A stretch of DNA of 64,000 nucleotides from Agapetus fuscipes (taxonomy: Eukaryota; Arthropoda; Insecta; Trichoptera; Glossosomatidae). The position numbers and the translations under genes are program-made. Location: the NCBI GenBank assembly GCA_951799405.1, contig OX637351.1, positions 9,518,251-9,582,250 on the forward strand, written 5' to 3'. Under the pieces are notes generated by a model, which saw only the letters and a program-made list of their open reading frames with translations, did not search any database and was not told where the DNA came from. This document shows, piece by piece, positions 1 through 10,300 of the stretch. How positions within the stretch are numbered: position 1 is the first letter of the stretch; the number at the start of each line of letters is the position of its first letter.

Positions 1-61
1 CTATCCATGTCATCAAAGTTTAAAGCTTCCCCTGACATCGGTGTTCAAATTTTTCAAACTT

Positions 62-590
62 TTTTGTTGCTTACATTATAGGTACACTAATAAAATCTCA
101 TATTATACATATTTTGAAAATATTCTTCCTCAAATATTTCGTCAGAACAGCTCGATCTCTCGTCCCGCGCGTGTGTACCAATGTTTATAAACAAAATCCA
201 GGCAAGATAACTGTTTACGTTTTTTGTTTTTGGTAAAATAACTAATTTATTTTTCTCTTTAGTGACGAGTATTTAAGTGAGTACAAAAATTGTTTAAGAC
301 CTAATGGATATAAAATCTAGTTATAGAATGTGCATATAATATATACTTTTAAGTAATATTATGTGATTTACTTGTTTTTACATAAAACAACAAGTAAAAA
401 CATGTGTTGAAAGTTTGTGATTTGTGTTCCTGGATAACTAATGAATATACTTTTTCATAAATTTTGAAGTTTCATCAAGTAATTAAGGTAGGAAATCAAT
501 TTATGTGTAAAAAAATAACCTCAAAAAAGAATTCCGTTCTGGCGGTGCGTATGTAGCAAATAAATTCAGAATCGAAAAGGTTAAGGAAGC
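62..590. repeat. Interspersed repeat with an inverted second copy at 44578-45112
   Basis: About 520 bp match, in reverse complement and with scattered substitutions, the sequence at 44578-45112. Shared stretches include the segment around a GTCCCGCGCGTGTGTACC motif (near 163-180) and the segment ending in GAATCGAAAAGGTTAA (near 570-585). I see no open frame or terminal repeat. The right end abuts a LINE fragment, so this could be part of a larger element. Class unknown. Confidence 0.7.
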
Positions 591-915
591 CTAAGCGGGA
601 GACTTCTTCATGGTTATGAATAAGCTCATCTGATTTTTTTATAGTTCCCTGTAGAACTCTTCCACTATCTTCAATATTCTGTCTGAATCAGTCGTAACAG
701 TCCCTTGTTTGTCTGCCATTTTTGATATTTCGCTCTTTCCAATTGTCGTGCTTCTTTTGAGTACTTTCAAACTTTTATTGGTTTCCATTGTTTGCTTTAT
801 GTTCTTTTCGTTGCACTTTTGTACGTCTTTTCAAATGCTTTTTGAGATTTTTTAATTCAATTCTCTCCGGGCTTAAGGCTTAGGTCTTTATTAAGTTTAG
901 AATCTCTTCTTTTTT
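590..915 (-). mobile_element. RTE-type LINE fragment, linker between endonuclease and RT
   Basis: Read on the minus strand, this encodes a basic, charged stretch followed by segments such as MADKQGTVTTDSDRILKIVEEF, which resembles the region between the endonuclease and reverse transcriptase of RTE-type LINEs. The frame contains stops and frameshifts, so it is a dead fragment. It joins directly onto the truncated third copy of the FKRP exon 3 duplication at about 915, so its insertion or an associated deletion truncated that copy. It may belong to the same family as the intact RT at 61846-63358. Confidence 0.55.
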
Positions 916-1156
916 GCCAGCAGCCAGCAGCGCGCCCCCGCCTGCTGCAGGGCTGACAAGGCGTGGCGCAGGGTGCAGCGCAGGTGGGTCAGGCACCACA
1001 GGGGCTATTTGTTAAAGGATAGTGGTCTCATGTATGTCACCTTCTGACAGCGCCGAGCAGTGCTGCCTCCTCCAGCCAGCAGCGCGCCCCCGCCTGCTGC
1101 AGGGCTGCCAGGGTGTGGCGTAGGGTGCGGCGCAGGTTGGCCAGGCAGCACGGGGG
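916..1156 (-). pseudogene. Two degenerate tandem copies of FKRP exon 3
   Basis: Two further copies of the 3' part of FKRP exon 3 lie downstream of it in the gene, at a 152-bp period (the shared CCAGCAGCGCG motif starts at 924, 1076 and 1228). Copy B (1041-1156) keeps an AG just before CCCCCGTG and a GT donor (TCAGAAG then gtgaca). Its length of 116 nt would splice in frame from exon 2 and leave the same phase as exon 3. Copy C (916-1004) has lost its donor and runs into LINE sequence. Residues differ between copies: the W-L-E-G motif is WLEG in exon 3, WLEE in B and WLLA in C. Both extra copies therefore look non-functional for catalysis, but B could in principle be spliced. Confidence 0.7.
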
Positions 1157-1192
1157 CTATATGTTAAAGGATAGTGGTCTCGTGTATGTCAC

Positions 1193-1347
1193 CTTCTGAC
1201 AGCGCCGAGCAGTGTTGCCCCCTCAAGCCAGCAGCGCGCCCCCGCCTGCTGCAGGGCTGCCAGGGCGTGGCGCAGGGTGCGGCGCAGGTGGGCCAGGCAG
1301 CACGGGGGTGACCAGCGCAGCACGGATACCACCCATGGAAAACAACG
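1193..1347 (-). CDS. FKRP: FKRP exon 3 (start of LicD-like domain)
   Basis: The acceptor is at 1348-1349 (gttccag then CGTTGT) and the donor at 1191-1192 (AGAAG then gtgaca). The 155 nt continue exon 2 in phase 0 and encode R-C-F-P-W, then a W-S-P-P-C-C-L block, then a Leu/Ala-rich helix ending in A-G-A-R-C-W-L-E-G. This matches FKRP in order and spacing. The exon is GC-rich inside an AT-rich intron. Its 3' 110 nt or so are repeated twice further downstream (916-1156). Confidence 0.85.
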
Positions 1348-4300
1348 CTGGAACGTTGATTAAAACAATTTAAATTAGATACTCAAGTCCATTGCTTGTG
1401 GAGACATCAATTTTGTAATCATTCATCTTAATAAATAGAAATAAAAAGCTTTTCAATTTACATTTGAGTTTGATTGCTAATCCACAAGTAGTTTTACAAA
1501 CATCAAAGTCTTTGGATGTTTTTAGACGGTAGGAGAATGGCGGAGTGGTCAGTGTTTTCAACACAAGGTTGGAGAGTGTACTGATGCGTTAATGCTTTAA
1601 CCCATCGGCATATCAGCCGCCAAGATATGGCGGCTGATAATATTTTACGCTAAAAAACCGGCCGCCAAACGCTGGCGGTTATAGCCACGCCCCCGCCTGT
1701 GTGTAGTTCATATTATACAGTTACTTTTTTTTTTCTGTGACATCTTCATGTCAAAAGAGAAAACTTTTGTAAAGTATTGGTTGAAGATTATTTCATATTA
1801 TTTTTAAACTTATTCAGGGAATTAGACAATAGATGTCACTATGAGGAAAAAATTAGCCCTTTGATTTTAAAACTTATTTACGGAATTCGACAATAGATGT
1901 CACTGTGAGAACCAACTAAAATCAGTCAAAATTCAAATTTTTACTTCGCAGTCGTAATGTTTTACAGAGTTTTTTTTTTAGTTTTATCGACAATTTATCA
2001 CATATCTGATCTAGACACTTGAGTGGTTACGTGTGTAATAGTTATAAGTACCGTATTAATTGGTAAAACGGCAATAGTTGTAGTTTTTTGAGACAGTTTA
2101 TTATTGTAATATCTTTCTCTTGTTTTGACTCTGTTATATTGCATATTTTTGCTGACTAACGCCGTTTATTGCTATTTTATATATCGTGTACATGGACTTT
2201 TATGGCCATCAATAAAACAAAACAAAATAAAATAAAAATAAAATATGTCAGTTGAATTTGAACACTTTTGGCTTATAGGTTGGTATGCGTCTGACCACCC
2301 ATACTGTAAAAATGGTTCACTTTGCCAATGTCACCCCTGTTTCAGGGAAGGACGGTAAGAGTTGCAGGGCTTATGTTCATTTTTGGCGCTTCAAAAGTAT
2401 GTGTCGCCGTCTTGCCTGAAGCTCCTATACTGGACTATAATACAACCAGTGCTGACAGACCTGCTGATAGCCGCCTTGTTAATGTTCTAAACATTAGTGA
2501 GACTGATGTGAAAAGAGCTGTGAAAAAGCTCAAGCCTGGTATCTCCCCCGGACCTGATGCCATACCGATTTATTGCTTCCAGCAATCCTCCACATTTTTA
2601 ATATTATAATTAACACGGGTATTTATCCAAATATTTGGAAATGCTCTAGAGTGATACCTGTTCATAAAGCTGGTCCAAAAGAAAATTTCGAAAATTATAG
2701 ACCTATTGCCATACTATCGACGCTCCCAAAGGTCTTTGAAACGATTATCCACGATAAGTTGCTACCCCAATGTCAACCTTTTTTATCCATCGCACAACAT
2801 GCATTCTTACCACGCAGATCAGTCAAAACTAGAGGTGGCCGTTTAAACGAAAAGCAGTTTAAAATAGCTGCTTTTTATTTTAAGCAACTAAGCGCGCTTA
2901 CAATTTAAACGAAAGGTCGTTTTGAAAAATAAGCGTATAAGCGTTTGAAAAATAAGCGTATAAGCGTTTGAAAAATAAGCGTATAAAATAAGCATAAGCG
3001 TTGAATAAGCGCGCTACATTTTTTCAATCGTTTTGTAAACAACTTGTCTCGCGCGTGCGGCGTAGTCATTTCTCAGTTGCTTCCCGGCCATTGACCTGCG
3101 TGGATATGCGACGCAAAATATTTAAATTAAAATCGTTTTTTTTAATCGTATCGACACCCTCCCCCCCCCCCGCCAGCGGAAAATTTTTGTGGCTCGATAA
3201 TCAATATTTAATTTTAAATTTTTGACGATAATATGATATAAATATTTTAACTAATTTACTTTAAAGAATAATGGATTTTAATGTTGTGACCAATGGTTGT
3301 GACCGGTTAATGTGATAAAAATGATTTGTGTTCAAATTTGAATGTGTCAATATTTGATTAAATTATTGGATTTTAACATAATAATATAAATAATTTAATA
3401 AATGGTGCGATCTTATACGATCAATGAACTCCTAAGTCTGAGAAGACATAGCCCTGTCTGTCACATTGAAGTGAGCGATTGTGTGCGGAGGGTAGTGCAG
3501 GGACAGGGAGGACATGTCGTGGATAGTGCTGGGGGGAGGAGGCGCAAGCGTGGCAGGCGGGCGGGACGTCGCCTGTACTGCAGGCCACCAGCTGACAACT
3601 GCGAGGACGGCGCTGCACAGCACGAGAGGGGGCGCGCAGAGACTGACAACCTCCGCCGCCCGGAAGCCGTGGGAGTGTCAAATGGCCTCTGTAGAGGCGT
3701 CAAAGCTGATTCTGTCAGGAAGGCTGAAGAAGTGTGCGAGCGACGAAAAGAATGTGTGAGAAGAAAGTATGCGAAGAAAGAGGAATGGAAGTTTGCAACG
3801 TGGAACGTGAGGGACTGGAATGACTGTAAAGAGAGGGAAATCTCAAATATTATGAAAGAGAGAGGAATAAAAGTTCTTTGTGTGACTGAGACGAAAATGA
3901 TAGGAGATGGAGAAAAGGAAATGGTAAATGGTGAATTTTTTGTATGGTGTGGGGTGAAAGATGGATACAAGAGACAGGGTGTAGGTGTTATCATTGATGA
4001 AAAAGCGAAAGGTTGTATTACTAAGTATGAAAGAGTCTCCCCGAGAATATTGTTAGTGAGAATGAGATTTGGACGGATGAAACTTCTACTGATTGCGTGC
4101 TACGCCCCAGTGGACTCGGAATGCAGGGTAGTGAAAGAAGAATTCTGGGAGAAAGTTAACATTGTTATGAGACAGAAAGAAGAGAATGAAAGAACGATTC
4201 TACTAGGAGATTTTAATGGATGGGTAGGTATGAGACAAGATGATAGCGAAAATGTGGTAGGACCGAGTGGTAAAGGTGTAGCCAATGATAACGGTAGAGC

Positions 4301-7300
4301 GCTAATAAGCCTATGTATGGAGCATAGACTCTTTACGTCGAATACCTGGTACAACCACAAAAGTATACATTTGTATACGTGGCAGAACAGAGCGGGCAAC
4401 CGTACAATTATTGACTACATCTGTGTGGATGAAAGAATGAGAGGGGATGTAAGAGACTCTCGAGTATACCGTGGAGCTGTGCTGAACACAGACCACTATT
4501 TGCTGTGCTCGAGAATAATGATAGGAGATGTAAAAAGAAGAGCACAAAAGGAATTGGTGAGTATGAAGCGAATAAAAGTTGAAAAAATGAATGATGTAAG
4601 TATAAAAGAAAAGTACAAATGTGAGATGAATGAAAGACTTAACCACGATGAGTTAAAAAAAACAAAAGAAGAAGGATGTGTTGAAAAAATGTGGTCAAAA
4701 ATGAAAGAAAATATGATTGAATGTGCGAAATCTGTTTGTGGTGAAGCGAAGGTCTGTAAAAGAAGAGGTGATGCATGGTGGAATGACGAAGTGAGAGAAG
4801 CTATTGAACAGAAGAAGAATGCTTTTAATAGATGGCTGAATGATAGGAAAAATCAAGCTCTAGAAGAGATATATAAGCAAGCAAAACGAAGAGCCAAAAC
4901 CGTCGTCTTTGAGAGTAAGATGAAAATAGAAAGTAAGGAAAATGAGAGAGCGCAGCAGAATTTCCTCACCAATAAAAAATCATTCTGGAGCTGGGTACGT
5001 GATAAAAACGAAAGTCGCGGATCAACCACCCCAGGCATTAAAAACGCTGAGGGAATCTTGCTGTGGGACGAAAGTGATGTAAGGAAGAGATGGAATGAAT
5101 ATTTTAAAAATTTATATGGCCAGGGCGAAAGAGACTAAAGGTTTATGGAGCATAAAAAAGCAATCAAAAACGTTTTGATTCACTCTGAAATAGGAGAACA
5201 CGCGAGAGAAAAAGGACACAGTTTAATATAGATAATTTAGAATTAATAAATAGCTGCCAAAAAGGGAGAAAGTTGGACATATTAGAAATATTAGAGATAA
5301 ATAAACATAGAAATAAAAGTAATATGCTAAATATTCAACTTCCCGCCATTACGTCTCCTCTCCTAACAATATTAGCTCCGCCCCAAAACTCACCATCTTC
5401 CTCCCACATACCTACCTTGCTACCCCCTCCCTTACCACCAATAGATCCCACACCCATGTCTTAATTTTTAAGTTTGATTTTAGTAATTGTTGTTACCCGA
5501 TGATGGAAGGTATTCCGAAAACGTTTGTAACATACTCAAAAACAATAAAAGTGGAATAAAACAAAGTTTTTAATTTCTTTTATTTTTTTATTTTTTATTG
5601 AAAAATAATCAATTTTTTAAAATGAATTTCCACAGTGTTTCACAAAAATCTTTTCAAAATTTACTATTATGATGTTGAATATAATGACAGCGATGAAGAA
5701 ATTGTGAAAGAGGATGTGATAATAAGTATAAAAGATCTGAAGAATGGAAAAGCTGCTGGGAATGATGGTGTGAATGCTGAGATGATCAAATGTGCTGGGG
5801 AGTGCATGGTTGAATGGATGTTTGAACTGTGCAAGATGTGTGTGAAAGAGAGTAAAGTGCCGATGGACTGGAAAAAGGCGGTCATTGTTCTTATCTACAA
5901 AGGAAAAGGTGACAAAAAGGACTGCCAAAATTTCAGGCCCATCAGTCTTCTCAGTATAGCTGGTAAAGTATTGTGTAAGGTTCTCATAAAAAAAGTGAGA
6001 CTGTCTACCGGTCATGGGGTTTCTGATATCCAGACTGGCTTTATGCCAGGAAGAGGGTGTGTAGACCAGATCTTCACTCTCAGACAGATTGTTGAAAAAC
6101 ATCTGGCTGTGGGTCGGAAGGTCTACACGGCTTTTGTGGATCTCGAGAAGGCTTTTGACTCGGTGGACAGAGGTATGATGTGGAAAGTACTCCTAAAGTA
6201 CGGTGTGAACGGCAAGCTTCTGAATGGAATACGCGCCATCTATGAAAATAGTTTGGCGTGTGTAAGAGTGGATGGTAAATGTAGCGAATGGTTTGATGTT
6301 TACAAGGGAGTACGACAGGGGTGTGTAATGAGTCCGTGGTTATTTAACATAATCATGGACAATTGTATGAAAGAAGCAGAAATTTCTCATTATGGTGTGA
6401 AAGTGGGTGAGACGAATGTTGGAGTTCTTCTCTATGCTGACGATGCCGTAGTGTTGGCTGATACAGCGGAGGAGCTCCAGATGATACTCACCAAAATGAA
6501 TGATGCTTTTAGTAAGAACGGTTTAAAAGTGAATGCCAGTAAGACGAAAGTATTAGTGTTTGACAGGACTGAGGAATGCGAGGAAATTGAGATAAGACTG
6601 AATGAAACAAGAGTGGAGGTCGTGAAAGAATTTGATTATCTGGGAAGCAAGTTTGAGTCGAATGGGAAATTGACGAAAGAATTGGAAAAGCGTGCTAGTA
6701 GAGGAAGAAGTGTAATGGGAACGATTGGAAGAATTGCAAGAAATAGGAAACTTACGAAGAATATGAGATTGGCGGTCCACAATGGTATATTGGTTCCGAC
6801 ATTGATGTATGGAAGTGAGGCGTGGACAGTTAATGAATGTGAGCTGAGTAAAGTATGTACGGTTGAAATGGCTTACCTGAGAGCAATGGCTGGAAAAACA
6901 CTGAATGATAGAGTACGTAATGATTGGGTGATGAACGAGTGTGGTATAAAAGAGAATATGAGAATGAAAGTCCAAAAAAGTACGATGAGATGGTTCGGAC
7001 ATCTCGAAAGAATGGATGATGAACGACTAACAAAGAAAGTGTACAAAGGAAATGTCAGAGGAAAGCGCGGAAGGGGAAGGCCGAGGAAAGAATGGTTAGA
7101 CCAAATAGGTGAGATTGCGAAAGAATGGAACCTGCAGAGTGAAAATAAGAGAAGAGTATGTATGAAAAAGGTGATGAATATTGAGGAAATGAAAGTGGTT
7201 TGTAAGGACAGAAAAAAGTGGAGGCGCATCTGCGGAGGTACCGGCCACCCCTAGTGGAACGGCGGCAGGTAACAATAAACCCAAAAAACGAAAAAACGCT

Positions 7301-10300
7301 TTTTAAGCTGCTTATTTTAAAAAGCGTAAGCGTTTTTTTTACTAAGCCGTTTTTTCCATCTCTAGTCATAACCAACCTTGGTGTACTGGTTGATCTTTTG
7401 GCACGGCATTTGGATGGAAAGAGGCAAGTTGATGTGGCGTATCTCGATTTCCAAAAGGCTTTGACAGCGTTGACAATGATGTACTACTTCAGAAACTAGC
7501 CTCAATGGCATTCGTTCCCAAATTGATGAAATCATATCTATGTAATCGAACACAATACGTACAATATGGCCCATATGTGTCACCCAAATACACGACCCGC
7601 TCAGGCATTAGTCAAGGGTCCAACTTAGGACCTCTTTTTTTTATAACATTTATTAATGATCTAACTAATGTAGTAGAGAGGGCGAATGTTTTAATTTTTG
7701 CGGATGACATTAAACTTTTTTTGACTGTCAACAGTCACATAGATGCGGTTGCTCTACAGAACGACATAACTTCAGTCAATGACTGGAGCATACAGAATAA
7801 ATTGTTATTTAATATTAAAAAGTGCCAAGTCATGTCCTTCACTAGAGAAAAATGCCCTTTTATACATGAACATCATATTGCCAATGAACTTGTAACTCGC
7901 TTAGGTACCGTTAGGGACTTGGGCGTTATCTTTGACACCCAAGTCAATAATGTAAGGGACAAAGCCTACCAGAGGTTGGGGTTTGTCATGCGTAATACGC
8001 AAATGATGTCGGCCATGGCCATTAGGACCTTATACACTGCACTGGTACGAAGTGTCCTTGAAACTAATGCAGTAATCTGGGCTCCTCATGAGAGTAAATA
8101 TATTCTTATGCTAGACCAGGTACAAAAACTGTTTTTAAGAAAGTATTACAAATCAGTCTATGGATATTATCCTTACCTATAGGCTATATCCCACTGCATT
8201 CTTACAGGGACACCTCGGATTTGACTCCTTACTCCTGAGAAGGCAACTGTCACTTGCGAGAATCATCCTCAAACTTCTCAGGAGTGAGGTTGATTGTGTA
8301 GTGTTAAGTGACCGCTTCTTGACGCTGTATGTACCCGACTCCTTTATCAGAGCCCGGTCGCATAAGCTTTCTAATGTCACCTCGAGCCGAACCAATATTC
8401 TTCGCAATTCATTTGTTTCGCGAGCGCAAACGCTCATAAACAAATTGATGTCGTCCTCACCACATCTGGATATATTTAATACTAGAATGAATGGACTGAT
8501 GCGGGAATGGAAGGTTCTGCTAGAAAGACGAATGTTAGAATGATACACTTATATTGTTTTGATTTTTTTGCATAAAATATTGTTTTATTTTTATAATACT
8601 TGTATTACATTATAACTTTATGGTATCAACTGTCATGTTATATTAATTCAATAAATAAATAAATGTGTCGCACGTCAGCGTTCTGATTGGTTCAACTAAC
8701 TTTTACCACAAAAATCAAACTGTTCAGTGCGTGTTACCCTTTTCTGCATAGATTATTTCTTAGGAAGGTATCTCGTTTTTTCAAGTACAAAATAAAAACC
8801 ATTATTTTATTACAAGGAACATAATATATTTGTGTAAGTGAAATTATCAAGACTTTTTTATATCTACTGGTGACTGTTTTTTTAGAGTGATTTATAATAA
8901 ATAGAAGTAGTTAGTATTTTGAATCCATCAAAATGAGCAAGAGGTTACAAAATAATACGGAGGATGAAATTCTTTCTAAATTGCTTTTATCGGACAGTGA
9001 TACTGAGGGTGATTCTGAAGATAGCATTGATCCTGGTTGCGAGACTGAAGAGTCTGAATCATCCGAGAGTGATGATTCCCAAACCGAATCTGAAGCTCGA
9101 CCCTCAAAAAAGCAAAAAGTAGATCTGGAATCGTGGAAATGGAATCCTACTTGCCCGCCTACTGACGTTCCTACCAAAATTCAATGATCGTGCCAAGCCA
9201 AAATTCATCAATCTATTACCAGAAATTTGCCAGAAGAAATAAGATGTATTGATTTATTTGATAAAATTTTGGAGAAGGATTTTTGGGATTTCTTGACCAC
9301 GCAGACAAATAAATACGCCGGAGAAAAGGATGCGGCAAGTACGGAATGGTTCGACACCACTAGTGATGAACTAGAAGCCTATATCACCCTGTGCGTCTTA
9401 CAATCGCAAGTAAAAAAGGATACCCTGCAATCTTATTGGTCAACAAGAAAGAGCATAGAGACACCTTTTTTCGCATCAGTAATGCCTTTCAAACGATATA
9501 CCCAGATATGTAAGTATCTACATCTGGTTGATAATGCTACGGCGGATACCGGGGATCGTTTACATAAAGTAAAATATGTAATTGACTATGTCAATGAAAA
9601 CTTTCCCTATTTATATGTTCCCGAACAAGATATTGCCATCGATGAAAGTCCTATGAAATTTCGTGGTGCACTTTCATTTATTCAATATAATCCCTCAAAA
9701 AGGGCTCGTTTTGAAAATACTACAAAATGTGTGAATCTGCCAGTGGGTACTGTGTTCAGTTTCGTATTTACACCGGGAAAAAAGTTGGAGATGCTCAATT
9801 GCCATCTTCAGATGCTATTGTTATGGAGCTGATGACACCTTATCTCTCCAAAGGATACACCCTATTTCTTGATAATTGGTATTTCTCGCCACTGCTTTAC
9901 CAACGTTTACAAGAAGCAGGGACAAATGTTATAGGAACAGTGCGAACGAACAGAAAACAAATGCCGCCCCATTTCAAAACATTAAATCTGAAAAAAGGTG
10001 AAGTTGAAGCCCAATTTAGTCACAAAATGATGGCATTGAAATGGCAAGATAAAAAACCAGTTAGCATTTTATCCACAATGCATGATTCTGCTGAAATGAC
10101 TTCAACGCGAAAACGAAGATCAACAGCTACAGTGATGAAACCATTACCTGTTGTTGAATATAACAAAGGTATGGGGGGAGTAGATAAAATGGATCAACAA
10201 CTGGCTTTGTTTCCATTGATGCGACGATACTTGAAAGGATAAACAAAAATATTTTTTTATATCCTTGATATGTGTCTTTTCAATTCATACTGCTTATACA

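Larger units (their letters stand above)
3290..7267 (+). mobile_element. RTE-type LINE inserted in the hAT element
   Basis: This non-LTR retrotransposon has an AP-type endonuclease (3402-5138) and a reverse transcriptase (5635-7254), originally one frame and now split by a Penelope-like insertion at 5139-5640. The 5' boundary is uncertain (between about 3230 and 3400). The 3' boundary is inferred from shared 3' ends of related copies at 18475, 21548, 23403, 27463 and 39168, all ending near the GGCCACCCCTAG motif. No RNase H domain follows the RT, as in RTE-clade elements. Confidence 0.8.
2830..7364. mobile_element. Non-autonomous hAT element carrying nested insertions
   Basis: The ends are inverted: TAGAGGTGG at 2830 and the complement of TAGAGATGG ending at 7364. 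Flanking 8-bp target duplications are GTCAAAAC (2822-2829) and GTCATAAC (7365-7372), a 7/8 match. Such termini and an 8-bp duplication are typical of hAT transposons. Removing the element plus one duplication rejoins the Jockey RT frame exactly. Its own sequence is about 2830-3290 and 7268-7364, AT-rich with repeated AAATAAGCGTATAAGCG units and no transposase. The middle is an RTE-type LINE. Confidence 0.82.

Noticed and set aside
3421..4646. Several minus-strand open frames of 60-180 codons
   Set aside because: They are antisense to the LINE endonuclease and carry no domain.
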